From Clostridium sp. (GTDB lineage Bacteria; Bacillota; Clostridia; Acetivibrionales; Acetivibrionaceae), in the NCBI GenBank assembly GCA_012517995.1, contig JAAYTS010000133.1, positions 1 through 45,023 on the forward strand: a DNA stretch of 45,023 bases, in the 5' to 3' direction. The notes beneath the pieces are model-generated. The model saw nothing but the letters and a program-made list of their open reading frames with translations, searched no databases and was not told where the DNA came from. Positions 30,674 to 40,033 of this stretch are shown in pieces (position 1 is the first letter of the stretch; each line of letters starts with the position of its first letter). Position numbers and translations under genes: made by a program.

Positions 30674-31480
30674 TCAAATATTTCTGCCGTAAAATATTTC
30701 AGACATTTCTTTTCTTAGCTTTGCATTTATTTTTCTTATCTCGCTGGGTTTAAGGTCTTTTTTTGACACTCCAAAAAGATAATTATCTAAATCAAAATCT
30801 TTTAAAAGCATCTTTGTGTGAAATATATTTTCTTGATATACATTAACATCAATCATTTGATACAAATTCCTGGTGTCGCTGGATATATAATTTTGTATTG
30901 AGTTAATTTTATGATCAATAAAGAGTTTTTTTCCTGACATATCTCTTGTAAAGCCTCTTACCCTGTAGTCAATTGTTATTATATCTGAATCAAAGCTGTG
31001 TATTAAGTAGTTTAAAGCCTTAAGGGGTGATATTCTTCCACATGTGGAAACATCAATATCTACCCTGAAAGTGCTGATACCGTCATCAGGGTGACTTTCT
31101 GGATAAGTGTGCACAGTAATATGACTTTTGTCAAGGTGTGCAAGCACCGTTTCCGGCAGTGGACCGGGGGATTCAGCTTGAGCTTCTTCAACAGGTGTAT
31201 CAAGAATCTTTTCTTCTGAGATAAGCATTGTTACACTAGCTCCTTGAGGCTCATAATCCTGACTTGCAATATTTAAAATATTAGCGCCGATTATTGATGC
31301 CACATCTGTTAAAATTTTAGTTAGTCTTTCAGCATTGTACTGTTCGTCAATATAGTCAATATAAGTTTTACGGTCATTAAGTTCTTTAGCATAACATATA
31401 TCATATATGTTAAAACTTAAAGTTTTTGTCAGGTTGTTAAAACCATATAATTTTAATTTTTTGTAAGGTTTTTTTTTCAT
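30674..31480 (-). CDS. speD: S-adenosylmethionine decarboxylase proenzyme (SpeD, E. coli type)
   Basis: The ATG at 31480 (268 residues, [16 protein letters not shown]...) is chosen because AGGAGG sits six bases upstream; a longer frame from 31507 would bury that site. Ser119 in [19 protein letters not shown] is the self-cleavage serine that becomes the pyruvoyl cofactor, and the flanking His and Glu residues are present. The length and the [20 protein letters not shown] and [10 protein letters not shown] segments match the longer Gram-negative-type SpeD. It decarboxylates SAM to supply aminopropyl groups for spermidine. No speE is adjacent in this window. Confidence 0.95.
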   Translation of the reverse strand: MKKKPYKKLKLYGFNNLTKTLSFNIYDICYAKELNDRKTYIDYIDEQYNAERLTKILTDVASIIGANILNIASQDYEPQGASVTMLISEEKILDTPVEEAQAESPGPLPETVLAHLDKSHITVHTYPESHPDDGISTFRVDIDVSTCGRISPLKALNYLIHSFDSDIITIDYRVRGFTRDMSGKKLFIDHKINSIQNYISSDTRNLYQMIDVNVYQENIFHTKMLLKDFDLDNYLFGVSKKDLKPSEIRKINAKLRKEMSEIFYGRNI

Positions 31481-31699
31481 CAGCTTCCTCCTATTGAAAA
31501 ACAACATTTTACGTACTTTGTAAGTTATATTATAAGTTTATAATAGTATTTTGTAAATGGAACAATAAAAATATGTATATTTTCTAGTGTTAAGAGATAG
31601 TTTAAAAATAACAGATAAAGTGATATAATATACTCAAAATTATTATTAAGGCATATTTTTAAGAAGGTAATAATTTAAAAAAGAAAGGATGTAGCCTTT

Positions 31700-33241
31700 A
31701 TGTGTAAAGAAAAACATGAAGTAATGGCTGCTATTGATGTAGGGTCTAATTCGCTTAGAATGATGATAGCACAGGTTACATCAGAAGGAGAGATTGTTCC
31801 TCTTGAAGACTTGTATATGCCGACTCACATAGGTAGAGACACTTTTTCATATGGAAGGATCCAGGTACAGTCAATTCATGATACTTGTAAGATCCTAAAA
31901 GGTTTTTTAAAAGTCATTAAAGAATACAAACTTAAAAACTACAGGGTTGTGAGTACAAGCGGGATAAGGGAAGCGGAAAACAGGGAATATGTTTTAGACC
32001 AAATAAGAACCAGAACAGGTTTAGAAGTTGAAGTAATTAATAATGCCCAGGAACGTTTTTTAATGTCTAAAGCTATAAGAAATTATATGTCTAATGAAAT
32101 GAAATTTTCAGATAAAGGCGTATTGGTAATGGATATACGTTCAGGAGGCGTGGAAATTTCAGTATATGACAAAGAGGATTTAAAACTTACTGAATATTTG
32201 AAGATTGGCTCTTTAAGGCTTAGGGAAATTTTAGCCAGTCTTGAAAAAAGAACTCTTGATTTTCCTGGATTAATGGAGGAGTTTATTGACAGCAGAATAG
32301 ATTTTATGAAACAAATACTGCCTAGATTTAATATTAAAGGTTTTGTTGGTCTTGGAGGAGAATTAAAAACCATTATAAAGTTGTGTTCTAAGAAAAAAGA
32401 TAATAGGTTTAAAATAAAAAAGGAAGAGCTTAAAAATTTATACGAAAAAGTTCACAGACTGACAACGCCCCAGATAATAGAGGAATTTGAAATTTCCAGA
32501 AATCATGCAGAAATTCTTTTGCCCTCTATAATACTGTTTAACAGTTTTTTAGAAATGACCAATGCAAATACCATACATGCACCTATGGTATCGTTAAGGC
32601 ACGGGCTTTTAGTTGATATGATAGATGACAGATTTAATACTGCAGGAAAGAAAGAGACGTATAATGATATAATTACTTCTGTTTGGAATATTGGAAGGAA
32701 ATATTCTATAGATGAAGTTCACAGTAAATATATTGAAGAAATTTCAATGTCTATATTTGAGCAAATAAAAGACATTCATGTTCTTGATGAAACGGAAAAA
32801 CTCTATTTGAGGGTGGCAGCTATACTCCATGATGTAGGAAAGTATGTGAACCATAACAAGCATGATGCACATTCTTATAATATAATCCGTTTTCAAGATA
32901 TTATGGCTCTGTCAGACAGTGAACTAAATATTGTTGCAAATATAGCAAGATATCACAGTGATGAAATTCCTGATTTATCACATGATAATTATTATGTTCT
33001 TAATGCCAGAGAAAAAATAATTGTGTCAAAGCTTACAGTAATTTTGAGGATGGCTGAAGCTTTGGATATTTCACATAAGCAAAAAATAAAGAAGATAGAA
33101 ATTAATAAGCGCTCAAGGCAGTTGTACTTTGATGTATGGTCAGATGAAGATATTATGTTAGAAGAGTGGAGTTTTGCAAGCAACGCTGATTTTTTTGAAG
33201 AGGTAATGGGATATAAACCTGTTATTAGACGTAGGGGTTGA
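31700..33241 (+). CDS. Ppx/GppA-like phosphatase homologue with C-terminal HD domain
   Basis: A 513-residue protein with AAAGGA upstream of the ATG. The N-terminal ASKHA fold begins AAIDVGSNSLRMMIAQV and contains VVSTSGIREAENREYVLDQI. Residues ~310-513 form the HD-type domain, with ILHDVGKYVNHNKHDAHSY and IARYHSDEIPDLSH. Two catalytic motifs differ from the family: the usual SGxEEA stretch reads INNAQERFL, and the usual DIGGGSTE loop reads DIRSGGVEIS. It is followed after 7 bases by ppk1, so the operon is of the ppx-ppk type. It could be a working exopolyphosphatase, or a regulatory or nucleotide-binding relative; activity is uncertain. Confidence 0.85.
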   Translation: MCKEKHEVMAAIDVGSNSLRMMIAQVTSEGEIVPLEDLYMPTHIGRDTFSYGRIQVQSIHDTCKILKGFLKVIKEYKLKNYRVVSTSGIREAENREYVLDQIRTRTGLEVEVINNAQERFLMSKAIRNYMSNEMKFSDKGVLVMDIRSGGVEISVYDKEDLKLTEYLKIGSLRLREILASLEKRTLDFPGLMEEFIDSRIDFMKQILPRFNIKGFVGLGGELKTIIKLCSKKKDNRFKIKKEELKNLYEKVHRLTTPQIIEEFEISRNHAEILLPSIILFNSFLEMTNANTIHAPMVSLRHGLLVDMIDDRFNTAGKKETYNDIITSVWNIGRKYSIDEVHSKYIEEISMSIFEQIKDIHVLDETEKLYLRVAAILHDVGKYVNHNKHDAHSYNIIRFQDIMALSDSELNIVANIARYHSDEIPDLSHDNYYVLNAREKIIVSKLTVILRMAEALDISHKQKIKKIEINKRSRQLYFDVWSDEDIMLEEWSFASNADFFEEVMGYKPVIRRRG

Positions 33242-33248
33242 TGCTTTT

Positions 33249-35345
33249 ATGAAAAAAGTTGAATATAAATTAAATACAAATTATTTTAATAGAGAACTAA
33301 GCTGGCTTGAGTTTAATGAGAGAGTGCTTAATGAAGCATGCAAAAAAAATACCAATCCAATTTTGGAGAGGCTTAAATTTTTGTCAATTGTAAGTTCAAA
33401 CCTTGATGAGTTTTTTATGGTTAGGGTAGCAACGCTGTTTGATCAGGTGCAGGCAGGGTTTAATGAACCTGATATTGCAGGCTTTACTCCAAGAGAGCAG
33501 ATTGATTTGATAGCTCTTAGGGTTCATAAAATGATAAAGGATCAATACAGCTGTTACAATAATTCTATAATACCCAGCCTAAAAAAAGAAAAAATTATTA
33601 TATTAAAACCTAAAAAACTTAATGAAAAGCAAAGAGAATTTGTTGAGACATTTTTTTACAACACCATTTATCCTGTGCTTACACCAATGGTGGTGGACAG
33701 GAGCAGACCTTTTCCTCTTGTTTTAAATCAAAGTCTTAATATAGCATTGCTTCTTGAAAATAAGGAAGAGAATGAAGGACCAATATTTGCAACGGTTCAG
33801 GTTCCTTCAGTTTTAGACAGGATTGTTGAGCTTCCGGGAGAAGATGGGGAAAAGTGTTTTATATTGCTGGAAGACATAATAAAAATGTACATTAAGACTA
33901 TTTTTGAGGGACACAATATTATAACAATGGCTTGTTACCGTATTACCAGAAATACCGACCAGGGACTTAATGAGGAGGAGGCAGATGACCTTTTAGAAGC
34001 CATCCAGCAGTATATTAAAAAAAGAAAATGGGGAATGGTTATAAGGCTGGAGATTGAGGATGGTATGTTACCAGAACTTTTAGAAATACTAATTAGAGAA
34101 TTTGAAGTGCCAAGGGAAACTGTTTATGAAATAAATGGTCCTTTGGATTTGACTTTATTAATGAAAGTTAACTCAATAGAAGGATATGACCACCTAAAGT
34201 ATCCAATGTATGTGCCACAGCCAGTTCCAGAGCTGATTGGCAAAGAAGATATTTTTAGTGTGATTTCGCAAAAGGATATACTTCTTCATCATCCCTATCA
34301 GTCCTTTGACCCTGTAATTGAATTTGTAAGGCAGGCAGCCAATGACCCTAATGTTTTGGCGATAAAACAAACTTTGTATAGGGTAAGTGGTAATTCACCT
34401 ATTGTGGAGGCATTAGCCCAGGCTGCCGAAAATGGAAAGCAAGTTACAGTATTGGTGGAGCTTAAAGCCAGATTTGATGAACAAAACAATATTATATGGG
34501 CAAAACGCCTTGAAATGGCTGGATGCCATGTAATATACGGACTTGTGGGTTTAAAGACTCATTGCAAAATACTTTTAGTGGTGAGAAAAGAAGAAGATGG
34601 TATAAAAAGATATGTTCACATGAGTACTGGCAATTACAATGATATAACGGCAAAAATTTATACAGATTTAGGGCTGTTTACATCAAATCCTTATTTTGGA
34701 GCAGATGCATCGGCAATTTTTAATATGTTGTCAGGGTACTCGAAGCTAAATAGAATGTATAAATTGGCTGTTGCACCTGTTACATTGAGAAAAAAATTTG
34801 AAAAACTTATACGTCAGGAAGCCGAAAATGCCCAAAATGGAAAGAAAGCCAGAATAATTGCTAATTTAAATTCTCTTGTGGATGAAGGAATAATAAATGA
34901 GCTTTATAAAGCTTCTCAAGCTGGAGTTGAAATTGATTTGATAGTAAGAGGCATTTGTTGTCTAAGACCAGGTATTAAAGGCCTCAGTGAAAGAATCAGG
35001 GTAAAGAGCATAGTTGGTCGCTTTTTAGAGCATCGGAGGATATATTATTTTTATAATGATGGGGATGAGTTGCTTTTCTTGTCAAGTGCAGATTGGATGG
35101 GAAGAAATCTTAACCGCAGGGTTGAAATACTATTTCCCATAGAAGATGCTGATATAAAAAAGAGATTAATCAGGATATTAGATGCTTGCATGAGAGATAC
35201 TGAAAAAGGTAGAATGTTAGATAAAGATGGGGATTATGCAAAAGTGAATAAAAAAGAAAAATTAAATTGTCAGGAATATTTTTGTCAGTTGGCAATTGAA
35301 GAAGCTCAAAGAGCGGTTTTAGAGAAAACTGAGAAGGATTTATAG
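33249..35345 (+). CDS. ppk1: Polyphosphate kinase 1 (PPK1)
   Basis: A 698-residue enzyme of normal length. The N-terminal domain begins YFNRELSWLEFNERVLNEA, followed by SSNLDEFFMVRVATL. The catalytic histidines are both visible: His438 in GLKTHCKILLVVRK (phosphorylated nucleophile) and His457 in YVHMSTGNYNDITAKIY. The second phospholipase-D-like half has IDLIVRGICCLRPGI and FYNDGDELLFLSSADWMGRN with NRRVEILFPI. It builds polyphosphate from ATP. It starts 7 bases after the Ppx-like gene and is followed 25 bases later by an RNA methyltransferase gene, so all four genes up to 36917 may be one transcript. Confidence 0.97.
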   Translation: MKKVEYKLNTNYFNRELSWLEFNERVLNEACKKNTNPILERLKFLSIVSSNLDEFFMVRVATLFDQVQAGFNEPDIAGFTPREQIDLIALRVHKMIKDQYSCYNNSIIPSLKKEKIIILKPKKLNEKQREFVETFFYNTIYPVLTPMVVDRSRPFPLVLNQSLNIALLLENKEENEGPIFATVQVPSVLDRIVELPGEDGEKCFILLEDIIKMYIKTIFEGHNIITMACYRITRNTDQGLNEEEADDLLEAIQQYIKKRKWGMVIRLEIEDGMLPELLEILIREFEVPRETVYEINGPLDLTLLMKVNSIEGYDHLKYPMYVPQPVPELIGKEDIFSVISQKDILLHHPYQSFDPVIEFVRQAANDPNVLAIKQTLYRVSGNSPIVEALAQAAENGKQVTVLVELKARFDEQNNIIWAKRLEMAGCHVIYGLVGLKTHCKILLVVRKEEDGIKRYVHMSTGNYNDITAKIYTDLGLFTSNPYFGADASAIFNMLSGYSKLNRMYKLAVAPVTLRKKFEKLIRQEAENAQNGKKARIIANLNSLVDEGIINELYKASQAGVEIDLIVRGICCLRPGIKGLSERIRVKSIVGRFLEHRRIYYFYNDGDELLFLSSADWMGRNLNRRVEILFPIEDADIKKRLIRILDACMRDTEKGRMLDKDGDYAKVNKKEKLNCQEYFCQLAIEEAQRAVLEKTEKDL

Positions 35346-35370
35346 TAATATATTTTATGGAGGAGTAATT

Positions 35371-36237
35371 GTGTTAATTGCAAAAGAGTGGAAAGATTAT
35401 GAACTTATAGATACTGGTAATGGTGAAAAGTTAGAAAGATGGGGTAAATATATTTTAAGAAGGCCAGATCCTCAAATTATCTGGCCTGTCAAAGATGAGG
35501 CAGGATTGTGGAAAAAAGCAGATGCTACATATCATAGAAGTTCAAAAGGCGGGGGACAATGGAGTTTTAAAAAGAGGCTGCCTTTAAGGTGGAAAATTTC
35601 ATATAAGGAACTTTCATTTTTTGTAGAACCAACAGGGTTTAAGCATACTGGAATTTTTCCTGAACAGGCAGTTAACTGGGACTGGATAATAGAAAAAATA
35701 AGATCTTCCCAAAGAAAGATTAATGTTTTAAATCTTTTTGCTTATACAGGTGGAGCCACTGTTGCAGCAGCATATGCAGGAGCTTCTGTGTGTCATGTTG
35801 ATGCTGCTAAAGGAATGGTACAGTGGGCAAAGGAAAATCTTTTCTTGTCCCGTCTTTCAGATAAGCCAGTTCGGTTTATAGTTGATGATGTTATTAAATT
35901 TGTTAAAAGAGAACAGCGTCGGGGAAATAAATATGATGCCATAATTATGGATCCGCCTTCTTACGGAAGAGGTCCAAAAGGTGAGTTGTGGAAGATAGAA
36001 GATTCGCTTTTTATGTTTGTGGAAGAGTGTTTGAAAGTTTTGTCCCCAAATCCTTTATTTTTTTTGGTAAACTCATATACAACAGGTTTTTCACCAACAG
36101 TTATTTCAAATATTCTTAAAATGACAGTTCAAAAGAAGTATAAAGGCAGTGTTTCTTGTGGGGAAGTAGGAATTCCTGCCACTAAGACAGGTGTTATTTT
36201 GCCTTGTGGTATTTATGGACGATGGGAGGCAAAATGA
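35371..36237 (+). CDS. Class I SAM-dependent (rRNA) methyltransferase, RlmI/YccW-like
   Basis: A 288-residue protein. GTG start with GGAGGAG upstream. The Rossmann SAM site is VLNLFAYTGGATVAAAYAGA, followed by an acidic strand end (VCHVDAAKGMVQWAKENL) and VDDVIKF. The catalytic motif DPPSYGRGPKGELWKIED is typical of the S-adenosylmethionine-dependent methyltransferase family that modifies 23S rRNA bases. No PUA domain is seen, unlike full-length RlmI. The exact target is unknown. It ends overlapping the start of the pseudouridine synthase gene, suggesting linked RNA-modification functions and translational coupling. Confidence 0.85.
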   Translation: MLIAKEWKDYELIDTGNGEKLERWGKYILRRPDPQIIWPVKDEAGLWKKADATYHRSSKGGGQWSFKKRLPLRWKISYKELSFFVEPTGFKHTGIFPEQAVNWDWIIEKIRSSQRKINVLNLFAYTGGATVAAAYAGASVCHVDAAKGMVQWAKENLFLSRLSDKPVRFIVDDVIKFVKREQRRGNKYDAIIMDPPSYGRGPKGELWKIEDSLFMFVEECLKVLSPNPLFFLVNSYTTGFSPTVISNILKMTVQKKYKGSVSCGEVGIPATKTGVILPCGIYGRWEAK

Positions 36238-36917
36238 TGCTTTGGGAAAGTACAACAGATGTAATTTATGAAGACAACCACCTATTGGTGGTAAAAAAAC
36301 CTGTTAATATGCCTGTTCAAAGGGATTCTACAAATGATGAGGATTTGTTGACAGTTTTAAAAAAATATATAAAAGAAAAGTACAATAAGCCTGGCAATGT
36401 ATATTTGGGCCTTGTTCACAGATTAGACCGTCCAACAGGGGGTATAATGGTGTTTGCACGAACTTCTAAAGCTGCATCAAGGCTTTCTGATGCCATCAGA
36501 AAAAGGGAGTTTTATAAAACATATTTAGCTGTGGTTCATGGTATTTTAAAAGACAAGAAAGGTAAAATGGAAGACTATTTGTTAAAAAACAAAAACACCA
36601 ATATTGTAAATGTAGTGGATAAAAACACAAAAGGAGCTAAATATGCTTATTTAGAGTACAATGTTTTAAGTGAAAGCAGAAATTTTAGTTTGGTAAAGAT
36701 AAATTTACACACTGGAAGGGCACATCAAATAAGAGTTCAATTCTCAAATGCAGGTCATTTCTTATATGGGGATCAGAAATATGGAAGAGGTGTTAATTCT
36801 CCTGGTCAGCAAATAGCATTATGGTCTAATGAAATAAGTTTTATTCATCCCACAACCAAAAAAAATGTAACATTTAAATGTAATCCTCCTGATAAAGCTC
36901 CTTGGAATTGGTTTTAA
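36237..36917 (+). CDS. RluA-family pseudouridine synthase
   Basis: The start is one of two adjacent ATGs (36234, 36237) overlapping the previous gene's TGA; the second has better spacing from GGGAGG, giving 227 residues. The catalytic motif HRLDRPTGGIMVFARTSKAA contains the essential Asp. Further motifs are VVKKPVNMPVQ at the N-terminus and LHTGRAHQIRVQFSNAGH near the C-terminus, both standard for RluA-type enzymes. There is no N-terminal S4 domain, so it is a short form. It converts uridine to pseudouridine in rRNA or tRNA; the site is not known. Last gene of the ppx-ppk1 transcript unit. Confidence 0.92.
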   Translation: MLWESTTDVIYEDNHLLVVKKPVNMPVQRDSTNDEDLLTVLKKYIKEKYNKPGNVYLGLVHRLDRPTGGIMVFARTSKAASRLSDAIRKREFYKTYLAVVHGILKDKKGKMEDYLLKNKNTNIVNVVDKNTKGAKYAYLEYNVLSESRNFSLVKINLHTGRAHQIRVQFSNAGHFLYGDQKYGRGVNSPGQQIALWSNEISFIHPTTKKNVTFKCNPPDKAPWNWF

Positions 36918-37118
36918 AAAGATGATTTTAAAAAAAGTATTGCAAAATTTTTCTACATAGTGTAGTATTATGTTTGAGGTAAAATATAAAAAATATAATT
37001 TACTGTTCTAAAAGGACGCCTTAATAATGGATATTTTAAAACAAATGCATTTCTAGGGGATTATAGATAAAATTTATTAAAAAATAATGTTATGTTTTGT
37101 GTGGGAGGAGATGTGGGA

Positions 37119-38486
37119 ATGAAAAAAAAGCCTAGGTTGAGAAAAAAATTGCTGAGGGTTTCTATTGCTATCATTATGTTATTTACAGCCACCATCTTTT
37201 TTGTTACAGACAACAGGGTTAATAATTTAATAGAAGACAATATGTTTGAAAAATTAGATTCTATTTCAGCATTTGGTCTTGATGTTATTGAAAGCAAACA
37301 TGATGGTGATTGGAATGTTAAAGACGGCAGGTTATTTAAAGGGGAAAATTTGGTGAGTTATAATTTTGGGATTGTAGATGAAGTTAAAAAAAAGATAAAT
37401 GCCCTTGCAACCATATATCTTAAAGATGAAATAGTAACAACCAACATATTAGATAGTGAAGGAGAGAGAGTTGTTGGAGAAAAAGTGTCAGGGGAGATAG
37501 CAAAAAAGGTTTTGGAAAATGGCTCTGTGTATAGAGGGGTAGAAAATATTCTTGGTGAAAAACACATTGTAAAATACATCCCCATAAAAAATAGTGAGGA
37601 TAGAATAATTGGAATGTGGTCTGTAGCTATACCCAAAACTTATGTTGGCGACCAGGCAAAACAAATATTGACAATGAGAGCTTCCATTGTTGTAGTTTCT
37701 TTACTTTGCGGTATTTTAGGCTGTATAATATTATTGCTATATTCAAAAAAGTATCTTAGCGATATAGATACTCTTAAGGTTTCCTTTATTGAATCTGACT
37801 CTAGTGGTGATAGAACACAGAGGAAAGTTTTAACGATGTCTTTATTGTTAACAGTTACATTCTTTTTGATTTGGTTTGTTATACAAGGTTTTACTGTTGG
37901 TAATGTTGTTAATACACTTGAAAATGATAATATACAAGACAAACTGACAGTTAATTCAGAATTAGGGTATATGTTGATTGATGAGATATATGAAGGTGAT
38001 TGGTCAATTGAAAGTAGTATGTTGTATAAAGGACATGCTTATATGTATGAAAACTATGATATAGTAGATAGAATCAGTTCTAGTACAAATTCCTTTTTAA
38101 CTGTTTTTATGGGGGATACCATAGTTTCTACAAATATTTTAAAAGCTGATGGAACAAGACCGATAGGTGCTAAAGCATCTAATAAAGTTATAGAAAATGT
38201 TTTAAAAAAGGGGAATGAATACATATCAGAAACTTCTATTGCAGGCAAAAAGTACATTACAAAATATACACCAATTAAAGACAGTGAAGGCAAAATAATT
38301 GGAATGTGGGCTAATGGAATCGAGAAAAAAGTTGCAGCCAGCCATATAGCAGGTATAAGAAAAAGAATAACACAAATTAGTCTATTAGCCATTATAATAG
38401 CTTTTATAACATTTTTACGTCTATCTATAAAAATGGCATCAGATATAAGGAATTTTGATGTCAGCCTTCAAACAAGTATTAACTAA
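37119..38486 (+). CDS. Membrane protein with two tandem Cache-like sensor units and no output domain
   Basis: Start ATG at 37119 (455 residues) with GGAGG ten bases upstream; a frame from 37092 would hide that site. The chain is a duplication: TM1 (~11-30), extracytoplasmic unit 1 (~31-178), TM2 (~188-208), a cytosolic loop, TM3 (~238-258), unit 2 (~260-405), TM4 (~415-437), short tail. Both units contain GDW, a LFKG/LYKG turn, (I/V)VTTNIL or VSTNIL, a (V/I)LxxG stretch and a KY(I/T)PIKxSExxIIGMW end, the pattern of single-Cache sensor domains found on clostridial chemoreceptors. No HAMP, methyl-accepting, kinase or GGDEF part follows. Ligand and partner unknown. Confidence 0.82.
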   Translation: MKKKPRLRKKLLRVSIAIIMLFTATIFFVTDNRVNNLIEDNMFEKLDSISAFGLDVIESKHDGDWNVKDGRLFKGENLVSYNFGIVDEVKKKINALATIYLKDEIVTTNILDSEGERVVGEKVSGEIAKKVLENGSVYRGVENILGEKHIVKYIPIKNSEDRIIGMWSVAIPKTYVGDQAKQILTMRASIVVVSLLCGILGCIILLLYSKKYLSDIDTLKVSFIESDSSGDRTQRKVLTMSLLLTVTFFLIWFVIQGFTVGNVVNTLENDNIQDKLTVNSELGYMLIDEIYEGDWSIESSMLYKGHAYMYENYDIVDRISSSTNSFLTVFMGDTIVSTNILKADGTRPIGAKASNKVIENVLKKGNEYISETSIAGKKYITKYTPIKDSEGKIIGMWANGIEKKVAASHIAGIRKRITQISLLAIIIAFITFLRLSIKMASDIRNFDVSLQTSIN

Positions 38487-38502
38487 AATTTTCATTTTGC
38501 TT

Positions 38503-38545
38503 ATAAATTTAAGGTGGAATTTTTATTCCACCTTAAATTTATTTT
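38503..38545 (+). terminator. Bidirectional hairpin between the sensor protein and MFS genes
   Basis: AAATTTAAGGTGGAAT (38505-38520) pairs perfectly with 38525-38540 around a TTTT loop, extended by two more pairs, and is followed by TTTTA. It separates two convergent genes. Confidence 0.85.
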
Positions 38546-38576
38546 AGTGTTTAGCTTTAGTTAAAATGATAAAAGA

Positions 38577-39791
38577 TTATGCAGGTTTAGGATAAGGTTT
38601 TTTAGGTTTTATAAGTAAAAGTGTTAAAATAATTGCTACTGCATTTGCTCCGGCAAAACTATAAAAGACAGCCATAGTACCAGATTTTATGAGCAAAGCT
38701 GCTATAGGAGGGCCCAGAGCCACACCAAGAAGTCTCATACTGCTATATAATGCTGTTATTGTTCCACGGTGCAGTTTTTCTATACCTTCTGTTACCAGTG
38801 CATCAAGGCATGGAAGAATGGCGCCGATACCTATTGTTGCAAAAGAAAGGACTGTGGTTAAATATATTAGATTATTCCAAAGATTCAAAGCAATAAGGGA
38901 AGTTATAGCTAATATGTTTCCAAAAACTATTATCCATTTCATTAAGTATTTTTCTTTTCCAATAATTTTTCCAATGATAAAAGAGGTGGAACAAAGGGTT
39001 AAAAGGGGAATGGCAACAATAAGACCCCGTGGAATACCTTTTATGCCGTGAGTGTCTTCTAAAACTGAAGAAAAAAAGAATAGAAGCCCAAAAAGTATAA
39101 AGGTAGTTATAAAACCTCCTGAAAAAATACCTGAAAGCCAGCGTCCTTCTTTTTTTAATATATCTTTTGTCTTTTTTACAAACACTCTAAAATTATCATT
39201 TTCCTCCTTATCTTTTTCATTAGGGGTTTTCACTAAAAAAGCAACGAGAAAAACTGATATTATTGCAAAAAAAGAAATTGCAAAAAAGGGAATAAACCAT
39301 AAAATAGCTGCTAAGGCAGCTCCTAATATGGGGCTTACCACTTTTCCAAATGTATTTGAAGTTTCTATGATACCAAGTCCTTTGCTTACGTCAGCATCTT
39401 CTTTGAACATGTCTCCTACAGTTGGTATCACTACAGGAAAAGCTCCTGAAGCACCTATTCCTTGAATTAAACGTCCTGCAATTATTATCCAAAAAGATTT
39501 TGGCATAAGCCAGGCTGCTAAACCTGAAATAATTCCACCGATACTTGTTATAATAAGGCTTGGCACTATTATTTTTTTCCTTCCCAGTTTGTCCGAAAGA
39601 TAGCCTGCAACAGGTACTAAAAGTATAGAAGCAAAGGAGTGTACTGTTATTATTAAACTTGACTGAAATTTAGTTATATTTAATTCTTTTTCAATAGTTG
39701 GCAGTATAGGTATTAACATTGAACCGCCAAGAGTCATAATTAATGGTATTGATGCTAAAGCTGCCAAATCCCATTTTTTATTTGCTTCCAT
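38577..39791 (-). CDS. Major facilitator superfamily (MFS) transporter
   Basis: A 404-residue protein with GGAGG before the ATG and about twelve hydrophobic segments. Between segments 2 and 3 is GYLSDKLGRKKIIVPSLI, the MFS motif A. RLIQGIGASGAFPVVIPTVG in segment 4-5 is the motif typical of drug/H+ antiporter (DHA1-like) exporters, and GPPIAALLIKSG occurs in the C-terminal half. It probably exports a drug or metabolite using the proton gradient; substrate unknown. It is a lone gene, divergent from glgA across a 242-base gap. Confidence 0.92.
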   Translation of the reverse strand: MEANKKWDLAALASIPLIMTLGGSMLIPILPTIEKELNITKFQSSLIITVHSFASILLVPVAGYLSDKLGRKKIIVPSLIITSIGGIISGLAAWLMPKSFWIIIAGRLIQGIGASGAFPVVIPTVGDMFKEDADVSKGLGIIETSNTFGKVVSPILGAALAAILWFIPFFAISFFAIISVFLVAFLVKTPNEKDKEENDNFRVFVKKTKDILKKEGRWLSGIFSGGFITTFILFGLLFFFSSVLEDTHGIKGIPRGLIVAIPLLTLCSTSFIIGKIIGKEKYLMKWIIVFGNILAITSLIALNLWNNLIYLTTVLSFATIGIGAILPCLDALVTEGIEKLHRGTITALYSSMRLLGVALGPPIAALLIKSGTMAVFYSFAGANAVAIILTLLLIKPKKPYPKPA

Positions 39792-39978
39792 TTTAAAGCC
39801 TCCAAATAATTAATATATATTATTTTATTAGTATAAAGATAAGTGAGAAATTTATTATTAATATTTTAAATAAAAATGTTTATAATTTTTGTAAAAATAA
39901 TTTTACTTATTTGAAATGTTTAATTATAATATATAAGTGAGGCAATATTAATAATAAAAATAGCACGTCAAAAAAACC

Positions 39979-39993
39979 TACCTTTTAAAGGTA
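39979..39993. promoter_or_regulatory. Palindrome upstream of glgA
   Basis: TACCTTTTAAAGGTA is a perfect 15-base palindrome about an odd centre, 41 bases before the glgA start. It could be an operator or just A/T-rich symmetry. No matching site was seen elsewhere in the window. Confidence 0.25.
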
Positions 39994-40033
39994 AATCAAG
40001 TTAACCATTAAAAAAATACGCAGGAGGTCTTTT

